From Candidatus Hungatella pullicola (lineage in GTDB: Bacteria; Bacillota; Clostridia; Lachnospirales; Lachnospiraceae), in contig DXFU01000028.1 in NCBI GenBank assembly GCA_019114305.1, positions 1 through 42,842 on the forward strand: a stretch of DNA of 42,842 bases. Reading direction: 5' to 3'. Positions 7,665 through 15,518 of the stretch are shown piece after piece (within the stretch, counting starts at the first letter, position 1; every line of letters starts with the position of its first letter). Both the position numbers and the translations under genes were made by a program. Under the pieces are notes generated by a model, which did not search any database, was not told where the DNA came from, and was given only the letters and a program-made list of their open reading frames with translations.

Positions 7665-9938
7665 ATGGATAAAAAGGATGAAGCGAAACATGTACAGATA
7701 TTTGGAATCCGCCATCATTCCCCGGCTGGGGCCTATTATGTCAGGGATTTTTTAGATCGGCTGGATCCTCAGATCGTTCTGATAGAAGGGCCGTCGGATT
7801 TTACGGAATTAATACCGTCTCTCACAGATTCCAGAGTGGTGCCTCCGGTGGCGGTAATGGCATACACGGAGAGGCTTCCGGTGAGAACCATAATCTATCC
7901 CTTTGCCGTTTATTCCCCGGAGTATCAGGCCCTTTTGTGGGCCAGAGACCATGGCCGTCCAGTCCGGTTTATTGATCTGCCCTCATCTGTATTTCTTGCC
8001 TTGGAAGGGAAAAATGAGAAAAACCAGGAGGAAGAATGCAGAGAAGCCAGAAGTTTTATTTACCATCAGCTGGATTTACTGTCTGGACAGGGGGGGAATG
8101 AAACCTTCTGGGAGTATACTATGGAACATTGCCGAAATGAGGAAGCTTATAAAAAAGGAGCGGCAGTTTTCGGCCGCTGTCTCAGAGAACTGACCCTTTC
8201 TCTGGAAGGACCAGAGACTATTTTGCGGGAAGCCTATATGAGAACACAGATCGGTAAGGCGCTGGAAGAGGGGATACTGCCTGAGAAAACGGCAGTGATC
8301 TGCGGCGCTTTTCACGGGGAAGGACTGTCCCATGGAGATGAGATGGGAGAGGAAGACATGGAAAAACTGCCATGGATGGAATCACGGAAAACCCTGATGC
8401 CCTATTCCTATTACCGCTTGTCTGAGAGATCCGGCTATGGCGCTGGAAACCGTGCCCCCGCCTATTACGAGCTTATTTGGGAAGGGATGAACCGGAGAGA
8501 TTTTTTCTGGGCAGGAAGGAAATATCTGGCTAAAATTGCTGGTTTTCAGAGAAGTCATGGAAACCCTGTTTCTACGGCGCAGGTAATTGATGCCTTTCGG
8601 CTGGCTGTCAGTCTGGCGCAGATGAAAGGCTATGAGATTCCGGCTCTTTGTGATTTAAGAGACGGATCACGAACCTGTATGGGAGAGGGCAAACTGTCGG
8701 ATATTGCTTTGGCAGTGGCGGATGGAGAGATGGGAACAGCCATAGGAAGCCTTCCTAAGGGGGTAAGTCAGACCTCTGTTCAGTCAGATTTCTACAGTCA
8801 GCTTTCACAGCTGAAGCTGGAAAAGTACAGGTCTGCCGTAGGGGCAGAGCTGGCTTTGGATTTAAGGGAAAGACTGAATGTGAAATCCAGGGAAGCCGCG
8901 TTTCTGGATTTAAACCGATCCTTTTTTCTTCATCGTCTGGCGATCTTGGGAAATGTATTTCCAAGACAACAGCCTGTGAAACAGGAAAATGCTACCTGGG
9001 CGGAACGGTGGATTCTTCAGTGGACTCCCGAGGCGGAGATGCAGCTGGCGGAGACGGTCTTAAAAGGTGATACCATTGCCCAGGCGGCGGCATTTTGTCT
9101 GAAGGAACAGGCCGACAGGGCGGGAAACATAGGAGAATTGTCAGGGCTTATAAAAGCCGCATGTTTCTGCGGCCTTTCAGAATCTGTTGTTTCGGTTACC
9201 AGGGCCCTTCAGGCTATGGCGACAGATACGGTTTCTGTAAGAGACATTGCCAGCGCCGCCGGCAGCCTGTCGGTGGTGATTCAGTATGGGGATATTCGAA
9301 GGCTGGACCGGCAGCCCTTTATTCCGCTGCTGCAGCAGATGTTTCTGCGGGGATGTCTGAATTTCCCTCAGGAATGCGCCTGTGATGATCAGGGGGCTGC
9401 AAGTATGGCCCAGGCTATGGATCGTTTCCATCAGACGGTTGTAAGTCATGATTTCCTTGACCGGGACAGATGGATCGGAGTGCTAAAGGAGATCAGCGGG
9501 AGAGACGATTTGAATACCAGATTGTCCGGGCTAGCTTCTGCAATTCTGCTGGAAATGGGAGCGATGGATCAGGAAGAACTGGGCCGCCAGGTGGAACGGA
9601 GGCTGTCAAAAGGAATTCCTGCCCAACTGGGAGCCGGATGGTTCCAGGGGCTGTCCATGAAAAATCACTATGCCCTTATTGCCAGGCTTTCCCTGTGGGA
9701 AAAACTGAGCCAGTATCTGGACAGTTTGGATGAGGAAGAGTTTAAGCGGGCGTTGGTATTCCTGAGAAGGGCATTTGCTGATTTTACATCAGAAGAGAAA
9801 AACCGTATTGGAGAAAATCTGGGAGAAATTTGGCAGGTTAATCCGGTACAAGTTAGTTTGAAGGTGAATCAGCAGCTGGGAAAGACGGAAGAAGAGCTGA
9901 TTAAAGGATTGGAGGAATTTGATTTCGACGACTTTTAA
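7665..9938 (+). CDS. DUF5682-family protein with TraB/TIKI-like N-terminal motifs
   Basis: A 757-residue cytoplasmic protein that I place in DUF5682 by its N-terminus and its MoxR/vWA company. Three short motifs recall the TraB/TIKI/ChaN/EreA fold: GIRHHSP at residues 14-20, LIEGPSD at 39-45, and ICGAFHGEG with His217. In that superfamily, paired GxxH motifs and a glutamate after the first strand line the active site; some members are metalloproteases or esterases and many have unknown function. The C-terminal 350 residues are helical and featureless. ATG 7665 follows the MoxR stop by one base, so translational coupling is likely. Enzymatic activity is inference; the fold assignment is by eye. 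Confidence 0.75.
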   Translation: MDKKDEAKHVQIFGIRHHSPAGAYYVRDFLDRLDPQIVLIEGPSDFTELIPSLTDSRVVPPVAVMAYTERLPVRTIIYPFAVYSPEYQALLWARDHGRPVRFIDLPSSVFLALEGKNEKNQEEECREARSFIYHQLDLLSGQGGNETFWEYTMEHCRNEEAYKKGAAVFGRCLRELTLSLEGPETILREAYMRTQIGKALEEGILPEKTAVICGAFHGEGLSHGDEMGEEDMEKLPWMESRKTLMPYSYYRLSERSGYGAGNRAPAYYELIWEGMNRRDFFWAGRKYLAKIAGFQRSHGNPVSTAQVIDAFRLAVSLAQMKGYEIPALCDLRDGSRTCMGEGKLSDIALAVADGEMGTAIGSLPKGVSQTSVQSDFYSQLSQLKLEKYRSAVGAELALDLRERLNVKSREAAFLDLNRSFFLHRLAILGNVFPRQQPVKQENATWAERWILQWTPEAEMQLAETVLKGDTIAQAAAFCLKEQADRAGNIGELSGLIKAACFCGLSESVVSVTRALQAMATDTVSVRDIASAAGSLSVVIQYGDIRRLDRQPFIPLLQQMFLRGCLNFPQECACDDQGAASMAQAMDRFHQTVVSHDFLDRDRWIGVLKEISGRDDLNTRLSGLASAILLEMGAMDQEELGRQVERRLSKGIPAQLGAGWFQGLSMKNHYALIARLSLWEKLSQYLDSLDEEEFKRALVFLRRAFADFTSEEKNRIGENLGEIWQVNPVQVSLKVNQQLGKTEEELIKGLEEFDFDDF

Positions 9939-9959
9939 GGCTTAATAAAGGGGGATTTT

Positions 9960-11132
9960 ATGGACAACCAGGAGAGATTGAAACGATGGAGGCTGATTTT
10001 GGGAGAGGAATGCGAAGAGCAGCTGAAGGAGATGGTGGGAGACTGTGAAATTGGGCTTTCTGAGGAGGAGTTTTTGATGGATCGGGCTTTGGCGGCAATT
10101 TACAGTGAACCGGTTTTTGGGGGCTTTGGCAAAGTTGGAGGGCAGGCAAAAGGCGGCAAAAAGGGACCGTCAAGTCCCTGGGTTTCCAGGTGGCTTGGGG
10201 ATGTGAGGACGTTGTTTGACAGGGATTTGGTTAAGATTGTTCAGGCAGATGCCATGGAGCGGTGCGGCTTAAAGCAGCTGGTACTGGAGCCAGAGCTTTT
10301 AGAGCAGATAGAACCGGATATTGGGCTGGCGGAAACCATTCTTTTGCTGAAGGATCAGATACCTAAGCAGTCCAGAGAGAATGTGCGTCAGTTTATTAGG
10401 AAGATTGTGGAGGAGATTAACCGGCTGATGGAACATGATATCCGAAGGGCAGTGACGGCGGCGGTCAATAAAAGACGCCATTCTCCTATACCGTCGGCAG
10501 CGGCTTTGGATTTTCAGACTACCATACGAAGAGGACTGAAAAATTACAGCCCTGAACGGAAAACCATTGTACCGGAACATTACTATTTTTTTGACAGAAC
10601 AACAGCTGCAGCTTCGGGAAAATACACCGTGATTTTGGATGTGGATCAAAGCGGTTCCATGGGAGAGTCAGTGATTTATTCTTCTGTAATCAGCTGTATT
10701 TTAGCCAGTATGACGGCCATTAAGACAAGAATTGTAGCCTTTGACACTAAGGTAGTGGATTTGACGGAGAAGTGCAGCGATCCGGTGGATCTTCTCTTTG
10801 GATTTCAGCTGGGAGGAGGAACGAATATTGACGCTTCTGTGGCCTACTGCCAGCAGTTTATGGAGAATCCGGGAAAAACTTTGTTTTTCCTTATTTCGGA
10901 TTTGGAGGAGGGAGGCAACCGGGCCTCCCTGGTGAACCGGCTGGCGTGGATGAAAGAGCAGGGAGTGACTGTTATCTGCCTTCTGGCCATTTCCCATGGG
11001 GGAAAGCCTTATTATGACGCCAATATGGCAGGTAGAATTTCTGCCCTTAATATTCCCTGTTTTGCCTGCAGTCCCCAGAAAATGCCGGAGCTGTTAGAGC
11101 GGGCCCTTAAAGGGCAGGAATTAACGTTTTAG
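9960..11132 (+). CDS. vWA-domain protein (CoxE-like), partner of MoxR
   Basis: A 390-residue protein with a helical N-terminal region (about residues 1-215) and a C-terminal von Willebrand A domain. The MIDAS is intact: D229-Q-S-G-S233, a GGGTNI threonine loop and an aspartate in LISDLEEGG. vWA partners bind metal through MIDAS and present clients to MoxR hexamers. ATG 9960 has AAAGGGGG about 6 bases upstream and lies 21 bases after the DUF5682 gene. It is the last gene of the block. Its TAG overlaps the TAA of the opposing asparaginase gene by four bases, with no terminator between them. Confidence 0.88.
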   Translation: MDNQERLKRWRLILGEECEEQLKEMVGDCEIGLSEEEFLMDRALAAIYSEPVFGGFGKVGGQAKGGKKGPSSPWVSRWLGDVRTLFDRDLVKIVQADAMERCGLKQLVLEPELLEQIEPDIGLAETILLLKDQIPKQSRENVRQFIRKIVEEINRLMEHDIRRAVTAAVNKRRHSPIPSAAALDFQTTIRRGLKNYSPERKTIVPEHYYFFDRTTAAASGKYTVILDVDQSGSMGESVIYSSVISCILASMTAIKTRIVAFDTKVVDLTEKCSDPVDLLFGFQLGGGTNIDASVAYCQQFMENPGKTLFFLISDLEEGGNRASLVNRLAWMKEQGVTVICLLAISHGGKPYYDANMAGRISALNIPCFACSPQKMPELLERALKGQELTF

Positions 11133-12133
11133 CCTCTCCACAGAATATCCCGGTTAATGGTTTGATAAAAGAGGCGGCGGATTTCTGACGGATTGCGGGT
11201 TTGGCCCAGAATCCACATAAGCTTGGTCACTGTAGCTTCCAGGGTCATGTCATAGGCTTCCAGAAGGCCCAGTTCTTTTTTGATGGAATGTCCTACTTCG
11301 TAAACAGACATATTGCTGCCCTCGTTGGTCACCTGAGTGGTCATCACTACGGTTTTGCCCAGGGAAATCCATTTTTTAACAGCATGATAAAAATCGCCGG
11401 ACTGATAGGAGGGAAGACCGCCTACCCCGAAGGACTCTATAATTACTGCGTCATAATGCTGAGCCATGTAGTCAAGAACGGATGCATCCATAGATGGAAT
11501 CAGCTTCATAAGAGCTACTTTCGGATTGAGTGTATCATAAAATTTTACAGGCTGAGAAAGACGATCCTTATCATCCAGGTAAAAGACAGCTTGTTCCTCC
11601 TGTACTGTGGCAATATAGGGAAAATTAATGCTGGAGAAGGCGTTATAGCTTTTGGTTCTTTCCTTTTTGCCTCTGGTGCCGGCGATTACTTTGCCGTCAA
11701 AGATTATGTTAACCCCATAAGCCCGGCTGTCGCTGGCAAAGCGAAGGCTGTCTCTGAGATTAATTCTGGCATCTGTATTTTCCATATCAATAGGCTTTTG
11801 AGCTCCTGTAATCACAATGGGTTTGGGTGAATTTTGAATCAGATAGGAAAGGGCCGCTGCCGTGTAAGCCATTGTATCTGTGCCATGGCAGATAACAAAG
11901 CCGTCGTAGTCATCGTAGTGATCTTTGACCGTTTTGGCCATGGAAAGCCAGTGGCAGGGCTGCATATTGGTGCTGTCCAGATTGAGAATTTGAAGACTGT
12001 CAGCTCTGCAGAAAGTTTTGGCCTCCGGAACATAAGACAAAAGTTCGTCTGAAGTCATAAGGGGCTTCAGCCCGGCGCTGCCCCGCTTGCAGGCAATAGT
12101 TCCGCCAGTACCTATCATCAGAATCTTTTTCAT
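11129..12133 (-). CDS. ansA: L-asparaginase, type I-like
   Basis: A 334-residue enzyme hydrolysing asparagine to aspartate and ammonia. The first catalytic threonine lies in GTGGTIA (Thr12) and the second triad in HGTDT at residues 83-87, followed by VITGAQKP. There is no signal peptide, so it is probably the cytoplasmic form. GGAGG lies shortly before the start on the minus strand, and a good promoter is at 12165-12194. The gene converges on the vWA gene with a 4-base stop-codon overlap. Symbol assigned by family; some genomes call this gene ansB. Confidence 0.92.
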   Translation of the reverse strand: MKKILMIGTGGTIACKRGSAGLKPLMTSDELLSYVPEAKTFCRADSLQILNLDSTNMQPCHWLSMAKTVKDHYDDYDGFVICHGTDTMAYTAAALSYLIQNSPKPIVITGAQKPIDMENTDARINLRDSLRFASDSRAYGVNIIFDGKVIAGTRGKKERTKSYNAFSSINFPYIATVQEEQAVFYLDDKDRLSQPVKFYDTLNPKVALMKLIPSMDASVLDYMAQHYDAVIIESFGVGGLPSYQSGDFYHAVKKWISLGKTVVMTTQVTNEGSNMSVYEVGHSIKKELGLLEAYDMTLEATVTKLMWILGQTRNPSEIRRLFYQTINRDILWRG

Positions 12134-12164
12134 AGGATACCTCCAGTGAAGTAGTGTGGGAATG

Positions 12165-12194
12165 ATTGTAGCATGGGACAGACAGGAAAATCAA
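12165..12194 (-). promoter_or_regulatory. Promoter of the asparaginase gene
   Basis: On the minus strand TTGATT (12194-12189), an 18-base spacer and TACAAT (12170-12165). Predicted transcript start near 12158, about 25 bases before the coding start at 12133. Confidence 0.65.
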
Positions 12195-12215
12195 GGGGGT
12201 GGAGGCAGAATGGGC

Positions 12216-12244
12216 TGGACAGACTGGTCAGTAAGGATTATACT
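12216..12244 (+). promoter_or_regulatory. Promoter of the DUF4250 gene
   Basis: TGGACA at 12216-12221, a 17-base spacer and TATACT at 12239-12244, each one base from consensus. It is divergent from the asparaginase promoter; the two -35 boxes are 21 bases apart. Confidence 0.6.
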
Positions 12245-12314
12245 TACCTTGGCCGGGAAGGCTGTGGAAAATAGATGCAGGCGGAAAACGGCAGGCAGAA
12301 CAGGAGGAGAGAAA

Positions 12315-12494
12315 ATGCAGTCTATGCCTAAGGACCCTATTATGCTGTTAAGCTATGTAAACACACAGCTGAGGGATTTTTATCCGTCTCTGGAAGAGCT
12401 GTGTGCCAGTATGGGAGTGGACCAGAAGGAACTGGTGAGCAGGCTGTCAGCTGTGGATTACCAGTATGACCAGAGCAGAAATCAGTTTGTATAG
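12315..12494 (+). CDS. DUF4250 domain-containing small protein
   Basis: A 59-residue protein matching the pattern I recall for DUF4250: a PKDP start, LLSYVNTQLRDFYPSL, a LEELCASMGVD helix-turn-helix-like stretch and a C-terminal DYQYDQSRNQFV. Function unknown; the family is common in Firmicutes and may be a small DNA-binding or adaptor protein. ATG 12315 has AGGAGGAGA 4-12 bases upstream; the frame can be read back to 12156, but that would place the start inside the divergent promoter region. It stands alone between its own promoter and a strong terminator. Confidence 0.8.
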   Translation: MQSMPKDPIMLLSYVNTQLRDFYPSLEELCASMGVDQKELVSRLSAVDYQYDQSRNQFV

Positions 12495-12508
12495 AAACCC
12501 ATAGTCAG

Positions 12509-12571
12509 AACCTCTCCATTGGAAAAATCAGCGGTGATTTGTCATTGATTTTTCCAATGGGGAGGTTTTTT
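12509..12571 (+). terminator. Rho-independent terminator after the DUF4250 gene
   Basis: A 22-base arm at 12509-12530 pairs with 12545-12566 with one G-T wobble, a 14-base loop, then a T run to 12571. It is unusually long and stable. The stem is near-symmetric, but the reverse strand has no T run. Confidence 0.9.
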
Positions 12572-12636
12572 GCTGAATTTTTCGTATGAAATTCCTCAGG
12601 AAAAGAGACAATAGACACAGATGACGGAGGGATCGT

Positions 12637-14091
12637 ATGGGAGAAGAAGCAGGGATTTTATCTGGGGCTGCGGATTGGCTTCAGATTTTTATGGCGGTTT
12701 TGTATGTGGTAAACCTGATTCTGGGAGCGTTTATTTTGTTTGGCCAGAGGCGGGAACCTAAGGTGGTATGGTCCTGGCTTCTGGTTCTTTTTTCCCTTCC
12801 CGCTGCCGGATTTCTTCTTTATTTATTTGCCGGAAGAAGCATGAAGGGCAGCCAAATGTTCCAGGTGAAATGCAAAGAAGACAGAAAGCTGTACGGGCGG
12901 CTGGAATTTCAGGCAGACAGCTGTTGCAGTCAAAATGCTTACCAGCAGATTATGGAATATCATATGGAAACTCAGGGGGCCGTCTGTACCTGGGACAATC
13001 AGGTGAATATTTTCACAAAGGGAGAGGAAAAGTTTAAGGATCTGAAAGAAGAACTGAGCCAGGCCAGGCAGTTTATACACATGCAGTATTACATTATTAA
13101 GGATGATCAGGTGTTTCAGGAGCTTTGCCCGGTGCTGGAGGAGCGGGCAAAGGCCGGCGTTGAGGTGAGAGTCCTTTATGATGCTATGGGAGGCAGATTT
13201 ATGCCGGAGAAGAAGTGGAAGCGCCTTAGGGCAAAGGGGATTTTGGTTGAGAGTTTTTTCCCGGCCTTTCTTGGAACCTTTCATCTGAAGGCCAATTACA
13301 GGAATCACAGAAAGCTGGTGGTCATTGACAACAAAGTGGGATATGTGGGCGGGTTTAATATAGGCAAAGAATATATTTCTAAGGATCCTTCCTTTGGTAA
13401 CTGGAGAGATACCCATCTGAAGCTGGAGGGAAGCGCAGTTCTTCAGCTTCAGATTCGTTTTGCCCTGGACTGGAAGTATGCTTCAGGAGAAAATCTTTTC
13501 CTCAATATGAAATATTTTGCTTCCCATCCGGCAGGAGGAGGGAAAGTAGGAATACAGATTATTTCAGGCGGTCCCGATGGAGGAATCCGCCAGATCAGAG
13601 ACCACTTTATCTGGATTTTTTACAGAGCCAGAAAAACGATTCGAATCCAGACACCCTATTTTATACCCGATGATGCAGTTTTGACTGCCCTTCAGACAGC
13701 TGCCCGCTGCGGAGTGGATGTGAAATTGATGATTCCGTGCCGCCCGGACCATCCTTTGGTGTACTGGGCAACCTGGTCCTATATGGGAGATCTTTTAAGG
13801 GCCGGGGCCAGATGCTATCTGTATGAAAATGGATTTCTCCATGCCAAGGGAATTATGGTGGACGGACAGACAAGTTCCTATGGAACGGCCAATATGGATA
13901 TCAGAAGCTTTGAGCTTAATTTTGAGGTCAATGCGGCCATTTACGACGAGGGAGTGACAAAGAGGCTGGAGGAGGTATTCGACCAGGATTTGAACCAGTG
14001 CAGGGAGATTACTCTTTCTATTTATGAGAACAGAACACTGGGGATTAAGGTGAAAGAGCAGCTGTGCAGACTTTTTTCACCAGTGCTTTAG
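12637..14091 (+). CDS. cls: Cardiolipin synthase, PLD-type
   Basis: A 484-residue membrane enzyme condensing phosphatidylglycerol molecules to cardiolipin. Two N-terminal membrane segments (about residues 10-35 and 42-65) precede two HKD motifs of the phospholipase D superfamily: H224-x-K226-x4-D231 and H402-x-K-x4-D. The GGFNIG and GTANMDIRS sequences that normally follow each motif are present. Length is typical. GGAGGG lies 5-10 bases before ATG 12637. The gene follows a terminator directly and so starts its own unit; no convincing promoter was resolved in the 65 bases between. Confidence 0.93.
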   Translation: MGEEAGILSGAADWLQIFMAVLYVVNLILGAFILFGQRREPKVVWSWLLVLFSLPAAGFLLYLFAGRSMKGSQMFQVKCKEDRKLYGRLEFQADSCCSQNAYQQIMEYHMETQGAVCTWDNQVNIFTKGEEKFKDLKEELSQARQFIHMQYYIIKDDQVFQELCPVLEERAKAGVEVRVLYDAMGGRFMPEKKWKRLRAKGILVESFFPAFLGTFHLKANYRNHRKLVVIDNKVGYVGGFNIGKEYISKDPSFGNWRDTHLKLEGSAVLQLQIRFALDWKYASGENLFLNMKYFASHPAGGGKVGIQIISGGPDGGIRQIRDHFIWIFYRARKTIRIQTPYFIPDDAVLTALQTAARCGVDVKLMIPCRPDHPLVYWATWSYMGDLLRAGARCYLYENGFLHAKGIMVDGQTSSYGTANMDIRSFELNFEVNAAIYDEGVTKRLEEVFDQDLNQCREITLSIYENRTLGIKVKEQLCRLFSPVL

Positions 14092-14135
14092 GATATCTAT
14101 CATAAAATAAAAAAAAACGGTAAATACTGTGTACC

Positions 14136-14594
14136 ATGAGACAATTTATATATAGAATAAAGTATTTTCCAATTAACTTCTGCAAATGCGGCGTCACAGG
14201 ATGGTGTCTGGAGGTGGTTTTTACAGCAGCGGATTCTCTCCTCAGGCAGGACTGGAAGCTGATGGGCCACACGTCTCTTCTTATGTTTCCTATCTACGGA
14301 TGCGGCGCCCTTCTCGGCCCAATTGGGGAACTGGTGGATTCGTGGCTGGATCCCAAGGGAACGTTCCCACCCGGACCGGTTGAGAGAGCTGTCCGCCATG
14401 GACTGATTTACATGGTTTTGATCTTTGTGGCAGAGTACATTTCAGGGGCGTTTCTTACCAGCCTTGGAATGTGCCCGTGGGATTACAGCGGACGTTTTTC
14501 CAGTGTAGACGGACTGATTCGCCTGGACTTTGCTCCTCTCTGGTTTGGCACCGGACTTTTGTTTGAGCAAATTACAAAAAAGAAAGGATGGTAG
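14136..14594 (+). CDS. Putative membrane protein, CmpB-like (ABC_trans_CmpB family)
   Basis: A 152-residue membrane protein with about four hydrophobic segments. It carries the pattern I recall for PF06541: a TGWCLEVVF helix near residue 20, LLMFPIYGCGALLGPIGE around 48-65, and a later WDYSGRF. Proteins of this family are labelled ABC permease by old homology, but no transport role is established for most. The start is the weakest point: ATG 14136 has no clear purine-rich site. The next gene, for an acyltransferase, has its own promoter overlapping the end of this one. Confidence 0.65.
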   Translation: MRQFIYRIKYFPINFCKCGVTGWCLEVVFTAADSLLRQDWKLMGHTSLLMFPIYGCGALLGPIGELVDSWLDPKGTFPPGPVERAVRHGLIYMVLIFVAEYISGAFLTSLGMCPWDYSGRFSSVDGLIRLDFAPLWFGTGLLFEQITKKKGW

Positions 14595-14596
14595 AC

Positions 14597-14625
14597 TTGT
14601 AATTCATGTCCCCATTTTATATAAT
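14597..14625 (+). promoter_or_regulatory. Promoter of plsC
   Basis: TTGTAA at 14597-14602, a 17-base spacer and TATAAT at 14620-14625. The predicted start near 14632 leaves a very short leader before ATG 14649. Confidence 0.75.
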
Positions 14626-14648
14626 AGTTAAAATGGAGGAACGGACCA

Positions 14649-15398
14649 ATGATACGTGTAATAATAGTGGCATTAATAGTAGTAGTTTACTTGATTTTAA
14701 GCATTCCCGTAATCTTTGTGGAGTGGCTGATTGGGAAGAAAAATCCCCGTTTAAGGGATCAGCAGTGTCTGGCTATGATCCAGTGGGTTTTCCGGGTTAT
14801 TCTGAAGATCAGCGGCGTAAAGCTGACAGTAAAGGGCAGGGATAATATTCCTGCCGATCAGGCAGTGCTTTATGTGGGAAACCACAGAAGCTATTTTGAT
14901 ATTTTGGCCGGATATGTGAGTGTTCCCTCTCTTATGGGGTTTGTGGCAAAGAAGGAGATGGAAAAAATTCCTTTGCTGTCTACGTGGATGAAACTGGTTA
15001 ACTGTCTGTTTTTGGACAGAGAGAATGTAAAAGAAGGTTTAAAGACAATTCTTCAGGGAATAAACCAGATAAAAAATGGAATATCTGTCTGGATTTTTCC
15101 GGAAGGAACCAGAAATGAGTCGGAAAATGTGCTGGAGCTTCTTCCTTTTAAAGAAGGAAGCCTTAAGATGGCAGAGAAGTCAGGCTGTCCTGTGGTGCCG
15201 GTGGCCATGACGGGAACCGCTGAAGTGTTTGAGCGGCATCTGCCTTTTATCCGCCCATCTCATGTGATTATAGAATTTGGGAAGCCTTTTATTATTAAGG
15301 AACTGGAGCCGGAATACAGAAAGTTTCCGGGAGCTTACACGGAGATGAGGATTAAGCAGATGCTGAGCGCACAGCTGGAAGAGCGTAAGAGAGCCTGA
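14649..15398 (+). CDS. plsC: 1-acyl-sn-glycerol-3-phosphate acyltransferase
   Basis: A 249-residue membrane-associated enzyme that acylates lysophosphatidic acid to phosphatidic acid, the branch point to phospholipids including the substrates of cardiolipin synthase encoded upstream. The catalytic motif is NHRSYFD (H-x4-D) near residue 78 and the glycerol-phosphate-binding motif is FPEGTR near residue 152. One hydrophobic segment occupies residues 1-23. GGAGGAA precedes ATG 14649. Confidence 0.93.
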   Translation: MIRVIIVALIVVVYLILSIPVIFVEWLIGKKNPRLRDQQCLAMIQWVFRVILKISGVKLTVKGRDNIPADQAVLYVGNHRSYFDILAGYVSVPSLMGFVAKKEMEKIPLLSTWMKLVNCLFLDRENVKEGLKTILQGINQIKNGISVWIFPEGTRNESENVLELLPFKEGSLKMAEKSGCPVVPVAMTGTAEVFERHLPFIRPSHVIIEFGKPFIIKELEPEYRKFPGAYTEMRIKQMLSAQLEERKRA

Positions 15399-15422
15399 CA
15401 GCTTGCGGAAAATTAGAGAAAC

Positions 15423-15486
15423 GTTCCATAGGCCCGGCATCGGATGACCTTGGAACATGGGAATGAACGCCGCCTGTTTGGCGGTG
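15423..15486 (+). other. Two small hairpins between plsC and pheA
   Basis: GTTCCA at 15423-15428 can pair with TGGAAC at 15450-15455, and CGCCGCC at 15468-15474 with GGCGGTG at 15480-15486 (one wobble). The second is followed by AAATTTT, not a full T run, so it could be a weak terminator or part of the pheA leader. No leader peptide rich in Phe codons was recognised. Confidence 0.35.
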
Positions 15487-15518
15487 AAATTTTCACAGAG
15501 TAAAGGAAAGACTGGAAT

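Noticed and set aside
11201-12052. Plus-strand open frames inside the asparaginase gene
   Set aside because: They are shadows of a fully convincing minus-strand asparaginase.
12156-12314. Longer N-terminus for the DUF4250 protein
   Set aside because: It would run through both divergent promoters; the strong AGGAGGAGA and family start are at 12315.
12823-13416. 197-codon minus-strand frame inside cls
   Set aside because: cls has both HKD motifs and a good start; the reverse frame has no features.
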